Assembly: GCA_006226425.1 (NCBI GenBank) | Contig: SBGX01000023.1 | Coordinates: forward strand, 129,370 to 193,369 | Source: Bacteroidota bacterium | GTDB lineage: Bacteria > Bacteroidota > Bacteroidia > Flavobacteriales_D > Crocinitomicaceae | Length of the DNA: 64,000 nucleotides | Direction of reading: 5' to 3' | Part shown: one piece after another, positions 32,993-42,847 of the stretch | Layout: each line of letters opens with the position of its first letter | Position numbering within the stretch: position 1 is the first letter of the stretch | Program-made: the position numbers and the translations under genes | Notes under the pieces: generated by a model | What the model was told of the DNA's origin: nothing | Database searches by the model: none | The model's input: only the letters and a program-made list of their open reading frames with translations

Positions 32993-35900
32993 AGCTTTTT
33001 AGTGTTTATTTGAAAACCTAATACGGTGTAATCGTCAATTTGAGTGTAGTCTTTCCGGTAATGGGTGATGGTGTCCAAAAGCAGAGACTCAAGTTCTGCT
33101 GCCGGAAGCTCTTTGTGCTGGTCAAGCAAGCGAATCAATTTGTTTTTTGAGAAGCGTTTAAAGCGCTCGCCTCCCAATTGATCCTGGTAACCATCACTGG
33201 CCATGTAAAAGTATTCGCTTCCATCCACCTGGATGCTGGAGTTTTCGAAAGTAAATGCTTCCTTGCGATGACTCGCGATGGATGTTCGCTGCCCCCGAAT
33301 ATGAATCTCTTCACCCTCTTTGAAATAGAGGACTCCTAATCCGGCTCCTGAATAAGTCATGGTATGTTCCTTCTTGTCAAATACGCAAAGGGCAATTTCC
33401 ATACCATCATCGATGGATGAACTTTGTTTGTTTCTGTGAAGCAAATCGTACATGCGTCGATCCATGATGGTGAGAATCTGACTGGGATCACTTATTTTTT
33501 CATTTCCGACAATCTGGTCTAGCAAATTGACCCCAATAATTGTAAGGAAGGCTCCGGGGACTCCATGGCCCGTACAATCGGCGATCGCAATAAAAACGTG
33601 TTCTTCCGTTTCCTTACACCAGTAGAAGTCGCCACTGACCAAATCTTTTGGTTTATAAAGCAGACTAAGATTTTTGACATAGTTGCTGAATCCTTTAATA
33701 TCTGGTAAAACCGATTTTTGGATGTATTTGGCATAGGAAATTCCTGCTAGCAAATCTTCCGTTTTCTGTGTCAGTTTTTTCTGGAGGTTCAATTGATTGA
33801 TACTGATAGAGATAACCTCACTGGCTTGCTTGAGTCGCTTAACCTTTCCATCATCTGTTGCCAGTTTATCCGAGAAGCCAATGAGCAAAAGACCGAGGAA
33901 ATTTTCCTGATATTGAATGGGCAAAATGATGTAGGAACGAACTCCTTTTTCGAGATTAACCAGATCAGATTCTGATTTTTCCTCTTTCTCTAAAAGGTCC
34001 TCGCAAATGACTATTTCTCCTTGTTTGCAACGGCCATAACTATTGATCTGTTCGGTTGGAAATTCTTCTTTTTGCAACTCTTCTTCCTCCAGGAAGTAGC
34101 CACTTAGGAAGCGTTCTGTTGAATCAGGGAACATCATGGCGATATGATGTGCGTTCTCAAGTTGTACAAAAATGAATGCAAGTGCGTTCAGGGTAACATC
34201 TTGAATACTCTGGGTCTGCATCAACATCTCTTTCAGCGTATTCTGAAACTCAAGCTCCTGGGCATAGCTTTCCAGTTCCTTACTTTGAAGGGCAATTTTT
34301 TCCGTATTTCTGACTCGTTCCGTAATGTCCGAGATGATTTCGATTTGCTGAGCAACATTGCCAAAATCATCCAGAAGTACCGTATTATTGATGGAAACCC
34401 ATTTGCGGTTCTTTTTGAAAGTCAAGACTTCCAGTTCCACATAAAAATTTCGGTCATCGAATCCATCATAGACGAACTGATAATCATCCCGTTCCGTGTC
34501 CAGGAAAATGTCTCTGGGTCTTCTTCCAATGAGGTTTTCGAAGCCAACTTCCATCATGTCCAGGAAGCCCTGGTTACTCCACATGACCTGGCCGTTTTCA
34601 TCGGTGATGAGTACGCCATTCGTTGTTTTTTCTGCCACCAGAGATAATTGTTTTAATTCCTGCTGCAATGAAACTTCATTGGTGATATCTGAACAAATCC
34701 CTGAAATTTTATTGACATTTCCCTGCTCGTTTCGAACGCTGAATGCTTTTTCTTTGATCCACCTGATCTGATCTCCCTTTCGAATTCGGTATTCCACTTC
34801 AAAATGTCCAGTAGATTGAATCATTTGATGTGCAGTTAGGACAATATTCAAATCATCTTCATGAACAAAGGATTTCCAGTAGGTGGCATTTTGGTAAAAG
34901 TGTTCTTGTTTCTGCCCAAAGATGTCTTTGCAGGAGGGGCTGATGTATTGGATGCGATCACGCTCCAGGTCAAATAGCCAAAAAACACTGTCAATGGTCT
35001 CATTGATCTGGCGGTACATCTCTTCACTGGCCCGGGTTTGTCGTTCCGCTTCAATCCGTTTCTGATTTTCAATGGAAATGGAAATCAAGTTGGCAACGGT
35101 CTTGGCAAAGTTGATGTCGTTGGAATCCCATTCAACTCTCTGATCCTGTGTTTCAATACAAAAAACAAAAGACATTTGTCCACGGATAAAAATGGGGACA
35201 TTGATCAGTGATTGGATTCCGAATTGAGATAGGTATCCGTCTTTGAACTCGTGGGTGGCCTCATGATTTATTGCGTCATTTGCAATGATATTCTGCCCAC
35301 TCAGTAGAGTTTTGAAATAATTGGGACAGTTCTTTTGGTAGAGGATTTCCCCTCGTTGGAATTCGTTTTGCTTTTTTAGGTAAAGGCTTTTACTTTCAAG
35401 TTGCTGATCATGGTACTCCCAAATATTAACCCGGTCTCCTTCAATTCCTTCCAGCGTCTTACTGATGATGAGTTCGATGTGCTGGTCGAGGTTGTCCTGT
35501 TGCTTGAATTGGATCAGATTGAGTTCATTGATCACAGATTGTTGCAACTCAAATTTCTGATGTCTTTTTTCAGCTTCCAGTTCGTGCCTTCTCAGTTCGG
35601 TGATGTCCTGCCCAATTCCAACGACCAAATCTTCATTCATACGTTTATCGTGCCACTGAATCCATTTGTAGCTTCCACTAGCTGTTCGGATCATTCGTGT
35701 GGAGGCTTCCTCGTTCAGATAAAGGTTGATGATTCGTTTTCGCTCATTTTCGTGCCTGGTATTTTGATCAATGGTCTTTTCCCACCAGCCATTACCTAGT
35801 AACTCCTCTGGCTCATAACCCAATATTTCACGGACATTGTCACTGATAAAATTGATTCGCCCGTCTTTGTCTGAAGATATGACAATGGACTTTCCCTCGT

Positions 35901-36645
35901 GCACAATTCGGTTAGTGAAGATCAATTTTTTACGGTAATTGGATTGAACAAGGTATTTGATGTGGTTTAAAATGATGATCATTACCGCAAACATCAGGTG
36001 AAGTAGAATGATTTCGTTGCTCAATTTTGGGTTGGACCACAGACTCAAACAGGCACCAATTTGAACAAGTATGAAGAGCCAGTAATATCGCTGATTCTGG
36101 AAAATGTAGATGGAGAAAAAGAGGCAGATCATCCATTCGCCGAAATGAATCAGTTCAAAGGGAAGTACCAGCATCTTGTAGAGTGTCGAAAGACAAAACA
36201 GCAAGAAAAATCCAAGTAAAAAGGTGTAAAGCCATTTGCGGAGTCCTTTGAATTTTCCGCTCAGAATAAACAGACTGATCAGGACTCCACCGATGAGTAG
36301 GTTGGGAATCAATTCCGAATTTTGTCGGAGCTGAAAGAAATGAATGATGATTTCACTACTTGGGACGATGAAGGATAGAAACAGAATGTAAACCCGAACT
36401 TCCTCTTCTTTCATTCGATTCCCATCCGAAGAGCCTTTAAAGAGCTCCCGATTGTAAGTGGATGATTTGTCAAAAATGAGAAAGAAAACAAAAACAATGG
36501 TGATCAATAAGATGGCTAAAAACCACCAGGAAGAAAGAAAGGTGTTTTCCTGATCAACTTGATTTTCTCCCGGGGCAATTTCCTGAGCAAGAAGTAGCGA
36601 TCCAGAAAAAAAAGCCAATATGGTAGAAAGAAATCGCTTGAACAC
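32989..36645 (-). CDS. Membrane PAS/GAF sensor with SpoIIE-type PP2C phosphatase (SiaA-like)
   Basis: The 1218-residue protein starts with GTG; the next codons upstream soon reach a stop. Order: signal-like segment and seven to eight membrane helices to about residue 240; PAS around 255-360 (SDNVREILGYEPEEL); GAF around 375-530; two PAS domains around 545-790 (ISPSCKDIFGQ, NQGFLDMMEVG); a second GAF; then the PP2C domain with LVSGDFYWCKE and DCTGHGVPGAF, whose Asp residues bind metal. It should dephosphorylate the SiaC proteins encoded next. Sensed signals are unknown. Compared with Pseudomonas SiaA, the sensor part is much larger. Confidence 0.9.
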   Translation of the reverse strand: MFKRFLSTILAFFSGSLLLAQEIAPGENQVDQENTFLSSWWFLAILLITIVFVFFLIFDKSSTYNRELFKGSSDGNRMKEEEVRVYILFLSFIVPSSEIIIHFFQLRQNSELIPNLLIGGVLISLFILSGKFKGLRKWLYTFLLGFFLLFCLSTLYKMLVLPFELIHFGEWMICLFFSIYIFQNQRYYWLFILVQIGACLSLWSNPKLSNEIILLHLMFAVMIIILNHIKYLVQSNYRKKLIFTNRIVHEGKSIVISSDKDGRINFISDNVREILGYEPEELLGNGWWEKTIDQNTRHENERKRIINLYLNEEASTRMIRTASGSYKWIQWHDKRMNEDLVVGIGQDITELRRHELEAEKRHQKFELQQSVINELNLIQFKQQDNLDQHIELIISKTLEGIEGDRVNIWEYHDQQLESKSLYLKKQNEFQRGEILYQKNCPNYFKTLLSGQNIIANDAINHEATHEFKDGYLSQFGIQSLINVPIFIRGQMSFVFCIETQDQRVEWDSNDINFAKTVANLISISIENQKRIEAERQTRASEEMYRQINETIDSVFWLFDLERDRIQYISPSCKDIFGQKQEHFYQNATYWKSFVHEDDLNIVLTAHQMIQSTGHFEVEYRIRKGDQIRWIKEKAFSVRNEQGNVNKISGICSDITNEVSLQQELKQLSLVAEKTTNGVLITDENGQVMWSNQGFLDMMEVGFENLIGRRPRDIFLDTERDDYQFVYDGFDDRNFYVELEVLTFKKNRKWVSINNTVLLDDFGNVAQQIEIISDITERVRNTEKIALQSKELESYAQELEFQNTLKEMLMQTQSIQDVTLNALAFIFVQLENAHHIAMMFPDSTERFLSGYFLEEEELQKEEFPTEQINSYGRCKQGEIVICEDLLEKEEKSESDLVNLEKGVRSYIILPIQYQENFLGLLLIGFSDKLATDDGKVKRLKQASEVISISINQLNLQKKLTQKTEDLLAGISYAKYIQKSVLPDIKGFSNYVKNLSLLYKPKDLVSGDFYWCKETEEHVFIAIADCTGHGVPGAFLTIIGVNLLDQIVGNEKISDPSQILTIMDRRMYDLLHRNKQSSSIDDGMEIALCVFDKKEHTMTYSGAGLGVLYFKEGEEIHIRGQRTSIASHRKEAFTFENSSIQVDGSEYFYMASDGYQDQLGGERFKRFSKNKLIRLLDQHKELPAAELESLLLDTITHYRKDYTQIDDYTVLGFQINTKKL

Positions 36646-36672
36646 GGTTCGAACTTAAAAATTGATCAACTT

Positions 36673-36680
36673 CAAATATA
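36673..36680 (-). promoter_or_regulatory. Putative -7 element for the SiaABC-like operon
   Basis: Plus-strand CAAATATA reads TATATTTG on the minus strand and lies 28 bases before the GTG start of the phosphatase gene. No -33 TTG at the usual spacing. Confidence 0.4.
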
Positions 36681-36727
36681 CGATTTGTTTGCCTTTGTTT
36701 GTTGACCAGCTTTTCGGATTATGAGCT

Positions 36728-37264
36728 CTAAAACTCGAAAAGTTCCAATTGAGTGTCCTGAATCCCGGATTCTAGTTCGAGTAATTTGCGTTTTGCGCGT
36801 AAACCGCCTGCATATCCGGTTAGTTCTCCGGAGCTTCCAATCACTCGATGACAGGGGACAAAAATAGATAATGCGTTGGCGCCATTGGCACTGGCAACTG
36901 CCCGAATAGCATCTTCCTGTTCCATTTGTTTGGCTAAATCCAGGTAAGAGACTGTTTTTCCGTATGGAATCTGTTCGAGTTGATCCCAGACCTTTTGTTG
37001 AAATTCACTTCCAACCTTCAACAGCGGAGTCTCAAATTGTTCGAGTTCCCTGGCAAAGTAGGCTTCCAGTTCTTCAATGGCAAAATCAACGACTTCGGAT
37101 CGTTCTTCTTCGTAAACAGCGTTTAGTCCGTTGCATATTCGTAGGTCGATCTGCTCCCTTTTGCTCCGATGAAACCAGTCACATAAACAAAGTTGATCCT
37201 TAAATGAACCAAGAATGAGCTTGCCAACAGGGCTGTGGTAATATGTAATTTCAATGAGCTGCAT
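36728..37264 (-). CDS. ogt: Methylated-DNA--protein-cysteine methyltransferase
   Basis: The 178-residue protein has VWDQLEQIPYGKTVSYLDLA (helix-turn-helix), the acceptor motif IFVPCHRVIG, and GYAGGLRAKRKLLELE. The active cysteine removes alkyl groups from O6-alkylguanine in DNA. N-terminal domain as in Ogt; no AdaA part. It starts nine bases after the dnaE stop on the same strand and so may be cotranscribed with it. Confidence 0.94.
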   Translation of the reverse strand: MQLIEITYYHSPVGKLILGSFKDQLCLCDWFHRSKREQIDLRICNGLNAVYEEERSEVVDFAIEELEAYFARELEQFETPLLKVGSEFQQKVWDQLEQIPYGKTVSYLDLAKQMEQEDAIRAVASANGANALSIFVPCHRVIGSSGELTGYAGGLRAKRKLLELESGIQDTQLELFEF

Positions 37265-37273
37265 AAATGGGCG

Positions 37274-40200
37274 CTAAGACTGTAATTCAAATTCAAGATC
37301 AAACTCATCCAGTTTTTTGACAAAGTCATTGGAGACTTCTACCCGTACATTTTTGGAGGGCATGCTTACCTGGATTCCTTCCAGGGGATCGTAGACGGTA
37401 AATTTTACCTGACAATTCCCCGTGTGATCCATAAAGAGTCGGTTCAGGTCAGAAATGAAGATTTGATCAATGTTTTTAGTGGAGACTTTGAGATTGATGA
37501 CTTTGCCTCGTTTTTCACGAAGGTCATGGAGCAGTTCAATGGTTCGAATCACAAATTCGGGCTCTTTCCGATACCCGGAAATTTCAAATTTCCCTTTGAT
37601 CGCCAGGAAATTTCCTTGCACCAAATAGGGGCGGAACTTGAGGTAATTGTCCCTGAAAAGAAAGAGCTTGAAAGCATCGGAATAGTCCTCAATGGTCATA
37701 GTTCCGAAAGGTTCATTCCGTTTAGTCATCCGTTGTTCACAGTCGGTGACGATACAGGCGAGTAGGACCTCTTTTCCCATGTTGGCGGCTGGGTCATGCA
37801 ATTGACTTACCTGTCCGGTACAAAAGGATTCAATTTCCAATCTAAAATCGTCCAGTGGATGCCCGGAAATAAAGATCCCAACAACTTCTTTTTCTTTATT
37901 CAATTTGTACATGGAGGGCCATTCTTCCGCCTTTGGAATCTCAGGTTCGGGAATTTCTGTTCCGGATGCTTCTCCAAATAGTGATGCCTGAGCTGAATTC
38001 AGATTGTTCTGATAGTTTGCTCCAAAGCGAATCGCGTTTTCAAGAAAAATTTTCCCGGAATTATCTTCTTTGAAGTATTGTGCGCGATGCACGCCTTTGA
38101 AGGAATCAAAGCCACCAGCGAGGGCCAAACTTTCAAAGGCCTTTTTATTGCAGGTCCTCAGGTTGACCCGCTTGGTCATGTCAAAAATGGAGTTGTATGG
38201 ACCGTTCTCATCCCGTTCCGCGATGATGGCCTCTACCGGGGCACTTCCCAGCCCTTTAATTGCCCCAAGACCAAATCGAATTGCCCCTTCCGGATTGACG
38301 GTAAAGTAATAAGCGGATTCATTCACGTCAGGTCCCAGTACGGGGATTCCGATTCGCTTACATTCTTCCATGAAGAAGGATACCTGCTTAATATCATTCA
38401 TGTTGTTACTAAGCACAGATGCCATGTATTCAGCCGGATAATTGGCTTTTAGGTAAGCGGTCTGATAGGCGATCCAGGCGTAGCAAGTGGAGTGGGATTT
38501 GTTAAAGGCGTATGCGGCGAAGGCCTCCCAGTCTTTCCATATTTTTTCGAGGGCTTTGGGGTCGTGTCCCCGTTCCTGACCCTGTTGAATGAACTGGGGT
38601 TTCATCTTGTCCAACAGATAAATCTGCTTTTTCCCCATCGCTTTTCGAAGCGTATCGGCTTCACCTTTCGTAAAGCCAGCCAATTTTTGGGAAAGAAGCA
38701 TGACCTGCTCCTGATAAACGGTAATCCCATAGGTTTCCTCCAGGTATTCCTGACAGGCATCAATGTCGTATTGAATTTCTTCTTCTCCGTGTTTTCTTCG
38801 GATAAAGGAAGGGATGTATTCCAGTGGTCCAGGGCGATACAATGCGTTCATCGCAATGAGGTCAGCAAAAACAGTAGGCTTGAGTTCCCGCATGTATTTT
38901 TGCATCCCAGGGGATTCATACTGGAAGATTCCTACCGTTTCTCCACGTTGGAAAAGCTCATAGGTTTTGCTGTCATCTATCGGAAAATGATCTGGATCGA
39001 GCTTAACGTTTTGTGTTTCCTCCACGTTAGCTACGGCATGCTTGATGAGGGTAAGTGTTTTCAGACCGAGGAAGTCCATTTTGAGCAGCCCCGCTTCTTC
39101 TGCAACAGAGTTGTCAAATTGGGTACACCACATGTCCGAATCCTTGGCTGTGGCCACCGGAACAAATTTGGTAATGTCATCAGGGGTAATAATGACCCCA
39201 CATGCGTGAATTCCGGTATTTCGAACTGAACCTTCCAATTTTCGGGCCTGATTGATCACTTTGGAAGCGAGATCTGTCCCCGTAGAAATGCGTTTTAATT
39301 CATTGGCTGCCTGAAAATCCTCGTTACGGTTTTTAAGTTTATCGAAGAGGGCCGAGTCCTCCAAACCAAACAATTTTCCGAGAGAAATATCGGGAACCAG
39401 CTTTGCCAGTCTGTCTGCCTCGAAGAGCGGCAAATCCATCGCTCTGGCCGTATCCCGAATGGAAGATTTGGCGGCCATGGTACCATAGGTAATGATTTGG
39501 GCCACTTGGTTGGCTCCGTATTTATTGATTACCCATTCGATGACTTTTCCCCGACCTTCATCATCAAAATCGATATCGATATCGGGCATCGAAATACGAT
39601 CCGGATTCAAAAAACGCTCAAACAGGAGATTGTAGGCGATTGGATCAACGTTGGTGATACCGGTGCAATAGGCCACGGCTGATCCAGCAGCGGAACCACG
39701 TCCTGGTCCAACAGAAACTCCCATCTCCCGGGCCGCTTTACAAAAATCCTGCACAATGAGGAAGTATCCCGGGTATCCCGTTCGTTCAATTGTTTCCAGC
39801 TCAAAATCGATCCGTTCCCGAATTTCATCGGTGATTTCATCGTAACGTTCTTTGGCTCCCTCATAGGTGAGATGCCTTAGATAGTTGTTCTCACCACGTT
39901 TCCCTCCATCGACCTGGTCCTGTTCGTCCTGGAATTCTTCTGGGATATCGAAAGCGGGCAACAATACATCCCTGGCCAATTGATAATTTTCAATCTTATC
40001 AAGAATTTCCTCAATGTTCAGAATGGCTTCCGGAAGATCGTTGAACAAAGCTTTCATTTGATCTGAACTCTTGAAGTAGTACTCCTGATTTTCGAGTCCA
40101 TATCGGAAACCTCGTCCCTGACCAATTGGAGTATTGACCAACTCGTTTGCTTTGACGCAAAGCAAAATATCATGGGCGTCCGCATCACTTTGTTCCAGGT

Positions 40201-41641
40201 AGTAAGTATTGTTCGTTGCTACCAGCTTGACCTGATGTTTTTCCGAAAAACGAATCAGTGTTTGGTTGACCCGGTTTTCATTTTCCTGTCCGTGTCTCAT
40301 GACTTCCAGGTAGAAATCAGTATCAAAGGTTTCTTTCCACCATAGGAGGGCTTCTTCTGCTTGCTTTTCACCCACGTTCAGGATGAGTTGAGGGATTTCA
40401 CCGTAAATATTTCCAGAGAGGACGATTAAATCTTCTTTATATTGTTCCAGTAGTTTTTTGTCAATTCGCGGAACATAATACATTCCCTCGGTATAGGCAA
40501 TGGATGCGAGTTTGATCAGGTTATTGTATCCATTTCTGTTTTTCGCAAGTACGGCAATTTGGTAACCATTGTCTTTGTGTGATTTATCCAGGTGATCTAC
40601 ACAGACATTGAATTCGCTCCCGATAATGGCTTTGATTTCTTTTCCTTCGAAGTTTTCTCCCTTTTCTTCCGCTTCCTTTTTGGCTTCCCGAATCTTTTTG
40701 TTGTGTGCCCCAATGGCCTTTTCAAAATGAAAGGCAGCCATCATATTTCCGGTATCCGTAATCGCAACGGCTGGCATTCCCAGTTCGATGGTCTTGTTGA
40801 CCAGGCTTTGAACATCTGTGGTGGATTGCAGGATGGAAAATTGGGTGTGATTGTGCAAATGAGCAAAAGGAGCATCCTTCAATACATCAATGATCTCATC
40901 TGTGCTGACATCTTGAAAATCAGATGCCTCCGTTTGTTGGTCTTTGTACCTGGAACTGGCTTCCTTTAGGTTGATGTGCTTTAAACCAATCGCCTGAATT
41001 GGCCTAGGGTGTAGCTCTTTAAATTTTTTGAAGTAGGGGAGCTCCTGTTGAAGTTCTTCTTCCGTAAAAACTTCACGTCGAATCAATTCAAAGAAACAAC
41101 GCGTTGTTGCCTCCACGTCCGCGGTTGCATTGTGGGCTTCTGAAAAAGCATCTCCGAAGAGGTGTGCATGAAGTTCTGACAGCGTAGGAAGCTTAAACTT
41201 TCCTCCTCGACCTCCGGGGAGCTGACAAAGGTTAGCCGTGACCTCCGTACAGGTATCCAACACAGGCATTTCCTGAAGTCGGTTCTCTAGCTGGAGTCGA
41301 TGGAACTCACAGCCCATGATGTTGATATCAAAGCCAATATTTTGCCCGACGACAAACTTGGCTTTATTGAGAGCTAGATTAAATTCCCGTGCGACTTCCT
41401 CCAGGGGACTCCCTTCCGCATTTGCAAGTTCTGTCGAAATACCATGAATTTGTTCCGAGTCAAAGGGAATGTCAAAACCGTCAGGTTTGATCAAAAAATC
41501 CCTGGCCTCCACCAGTTCCCCAAACTCATTATGTAATTGCCAGGCAATTTGTACCGCTCGCGGCCAGTTATCCGTGTCCGTATAAGGTCTGTTCCAGTTC
41601 TTGGGGAGTCCGGTGGTCTCCGTGTCAAATATGATGTACAT
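37274..41641 (-). CDS. dnaE: DNA polymerase III subunit alpha with fused N-terminal proofreading exonuclease
   Basis: I placed the start at the ATG at 41641 (MYIIFDTETTGLPKNW). The 1455-residue protein begins with a DnaQ-like 3'-5' exonuclease domain (Asp6 and Glu8 of the first motif, HNATADVEATT as the last motif, to about residue 210), then a PHP domain (HLHNHTQFSIL), the polymerase palm with PDIDIDFDD, fingers, a helix-hairpin-helix region and an OB fold near the end. A fused exonuclease is a feature I associate with Flavobacteriia DnaE. It is the replicative polymerase. A -7 promoter element lies immediately upstream. Confidence 0.95.
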   Translation of the reverse strand: MYIIFDTETTGLPKNWNRPYTDTDNWPRAVQIAWQLHNEFGELVEARDFLIKPDGFDIPFDSEQIHGISTELANAEGSPLEEVAREFNLALNKAKFVVGQNIGFDINIMGCEFHRLQLENRLQEMPVLDTCTEVTANLCQLPGGRGGKFKLPTLSELHAHLFGDAFSEAHNATADVEATTRCFFELIRREVFTEEELQQELPYFKKFKELHPRPIQAIGLKHINLKEASSRYKDQQTEASDFQDVSTDEIIDVLKDAPFAHLHNHTQFSILQSTTDVQSLVNKTIELGMPAVAITDTGNMMAAFHFEKAIGAHNKKIREAKKEAEEKGENFEGKEIKAIIGSEFNVCVDHLDKSHKDNGYQIAVLAKNRNGYNNLIKLASIAYTEGMYYVPRIDKKLLEQYKEDLIVLSGNIYGEIPQLILNVGEKQAEEALLWWKETFDTDFYLEVMRHGQENENRVNQTLIRFSEKHQVKLVATNNTYYLEQSDADAHDILLCVKANELVNTPIGQGRGFRYGLENQEYYFKSSDQMKALFNDLPEAILNIEEILDKIENYQLARDVLLPAFDIPEEFQDEQDQVDGGKRGENNYLRHLTYEGAKERYDEITDEIRERIDFELETIERTGYPGYFLIVQDFCKAAREMGVSVGPGRGSAAGSAVAYCTGITNVDPIAYNLLFERFLNPDRISMPDIDIDFDDEGRGKVIEWVINKYGANQVAQIITYGTMAAKSSIRDTARAMDLPLFEADRLAKLVPDISLGKLFGLEDSALFDKLKNRNEDFQAANELKRISTGTDLASKVINQARKLEGSVRNTGIHACGVIITPDDITKFVPVATAKDSDMWCTQFDNSVAEEAGLLKMDFLGLKTLTLIKHAVANVEETQNVKLDPDHFPIDDSKTYELFQRGETVGIFQYESPGMQKYMRELKPTVFADLIAMNALYRPGPLEYIPSFIRRKHGEEEIQYDIDACQEYLEETYGITVYQEQVMLLSQKLAGFTKGEADTLRKAMGKKQIYLLDKMKPQFIQQGQERGHDPKALEKIWKDWEAFAAYAFNKSHSTCYAWIAYQTAYLKANYPAEYMASVLSNNMNDIKQVSFFMEECKRIGIPVLGPDVNESAYYFTVNPEGAIRFGLGAIKGLGSAPVEAIIAERDENGPYNSIFDMTKRVNLRTCNKKAFESLALAGGFDSFKGVHRAQYFKEDNSGKIFLENAIRFGANYQNNLNSAQASLFGEASGTEIPEPEIPKAEEWPSMYKLNKEKEVVGIFISGHPLDDFRLEIESFCTGQVSQLHDPAANMGKEVLLACIVTDCEQRMTKRNEPFGTMTIEDYSDAFKLFLFRDNYLKFRPYLVQGNFLAIKGKFEISGYRKEPEFVIRTIELLHDLREKRGKVINLKVSTKNIDQIFISDLNRLFMDHTGNCQVKFTVYDPLEGIQVSMPSKNVRVEVSNDFVKKLDEFDLEFELQS

Positions 41642-41659
41642 GGCTGTTTTTCGGTCCTT

Positions 41660-41667
41660 CAAAAATA
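41660..41667 (-). promoter_or_regulatory. Putative -7 element for dnaE
   Basis: Plus-strand CAAAAATA reads TATTTTTG on the minus strand, 19 bases before the dnaE ATG. A CAA (TTG on the minus strand) is found 24 bases further, slightly long for the consensus. Confidence 0.4.
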
Positions 41668-41746
41668 GTGAAATTAGGACTCTGATTCGGACAATTTTAT
41701 CAACAAATTGGGGCAGTTATACAGGTTTTTTGACCGGGAATAATAT

Positions 41747-41754
41747 TACCTTTG
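41747..41754 (+). promoter_or_regulatory. Putative -7 element for the pseudouridine synthase gene
   Basis: TACCTTTG matches TAnnTTTG and ends 18 bases before the ATG at 41772. It lies within the frame that continues upstream, which supports the later start. Confidence 0.35.
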
Positions 41755-41771
41755 CTTTCGTGGGAGACAAA

Positions 41772-42470
41772 ATGGAACAGGAGAAATTTGAACAACGCAT
41801 CTTGTGGGAGGACAATCACGTTCTGATCGTGAACAAACTCCCTTCTGAATTGGTTCAGGGAGATCGCACGGGAGATCGGATTCTTCCTGATTTGATCAAA
41901 GCCTATCTGAAAGAAAAGTATCAGAAACCTGGCAACGTCTTTTGTGGGGTGGTACACCGTCTGGATCGGCCGACGAGTGGGGCTTTGGTTTTTGCGCGAA
42001 CAAGTAAAGCGCTGGAGCGTTTGAATAAACAGTTTAGGGAAAAGGAGAACAAAAAGATTTATTGGGCGATTGTGGAAGCAGCCCCGGCAAAGCGTCAGGG
42101 GAGACTGGTGCACTACCTGAAGAAGAATGAAAAGCAAAATAAATCGTACGCCAATAACAAACCCGTAGCTGGTGGAAAAGAGGCCATATTAGAATACGAA
42201 CATCTTCTTTCTTCAGATCATTATCATCTCCTGCGTATTGAATTGGAAACCGGTCGACATCACCAGATTCGCTGTCAGTTGGCTACGATTGGCTGTCCGA
42301 TCAAAGGGGATCTAAAATATGGGGCCAAAAGGTCGAATCCGGACGGATCTATTCATCTGCACGCCCGAGAACTTTGTATTGAACATCCGACCAAGAAAGA
42401 GGTACTTTGTGTCAAGGCACCCTGTCCCGATGAGAAATTGTGGAAATGGTTTGAGGAAAATGCGGAATAA
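41772..42470 (+). CDS. RluA-family pseudouridine synthase, short form without S4 domain
   Basis: The ATG at 41772 (MEQEKFEQRILWEDNH) was chosen since family similarity begins there; the frame is open upstream across the dnaE promoter region. The 232-residue protein has VLIVNKLPSELVQG, the catalytic motif VHRLDRPTSGALVFA (Asp in HRLD), and ELETGRHHQIRCQLA. It isomerises uridine to pseudouridine in RNA; which site is not clear. No N-terminal S4 domain. Confidence 0.9.
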   Translation: MEQEKFEQRILWEDNHVLIVNKLPSELVQGDRTGDRILPDLIKAYLKEKYQKPGNVFCGVVHRLDRPTSGALVFARTSKALERLNKQFREKENKKIYWAIVEAAPAKRQGRLVHYLKKNEKQNKSYANNKPVAGGKEAILEYEHLLSSDHYHLLRIELETGRHHQIRCQLATIGCPIKGDLKYGAKRSNPDGSIHLHARELCIEHPTKKEVLCVKAPCPDEKLWKWFEENAE

Positions 42471-42495
42471 TCATGTCTAAAAGCGCCATTTTGTG

Positions 42496-42503
42496 TACTT
42501 TTG
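42496..42503 (+). promoter_or_regulatory. Putative -7 element for rhodanese-DedA-aroE
   Basis: TACTTTTG matches TAnnTTTG, 17 bases before the proposed rhodanese start at 42520. Confidence 0.35.
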
Positions 42504-42519
42504 CCCAAATTTCAGGGAT

Positions 42520-42837
42520 TTGGAAGCAATACTGGCAATTGATTTGAAACGGATGTTGGATGAGGGAAAAGACATTTTTCTTCTAGATGTTCGGGAGCAC
42601 TACGAATGGGAATTAGGCCATTTGGAAAGTGTTCATATTCCGATGGGAGAAGTTTGCCAGAACCTGGAAAGACTTCCGGAGGATAAATGGATCGTTGTCC
42701 TTTGCAAAAGTGGAAGAAGAGCCGAAGCACTGAGCAATTTACTATGCTGCGAGCATGGGTTTAAGAAGCTCTATTATTTGGACGGAGGGCTTACTTCCTG
42801 GAAAGAAACAGTTGATTCACAACTGGTAATCGATTAA
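42520..42837 (+). CDS. Rhodanese-like sulfurtransferase
   Basis: A single rhodanese domain of about 105 residues with LLDVREHYEWELGHLESVHIP split by short turns and the active-site loop VVLCKSGRRAEALSNLL. The reactive cysteine would carry a persulfide. The start is uncertain: I favour TTG at 42520, preceded by an AGGGA purine run, because a GTG at 42493 would overlap the -7 promoter element and an ATG at 42553 would cut into the fold. DedA follows after ten bases. Confidence 0.8.
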   Translation: MEAILAIDLKRMLDEGKDIFLLDVREHYEWELGHLESVHIPMGEVCQNLERLPEDKWIVVLCKSGRRAEALSNLLCCEHGFKKLYYLDGGLTSWKETVDSQLVID

Positions 42838-42847
42838 TATTCAGACC

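Noticed and set aside
38492..39229. Open frame of 245 codons on the plus strand inside dnaE
   Set aside because: Antisense to the polymerase palm and fingers; no family similarity, low-complexity Phe/Gly composition.
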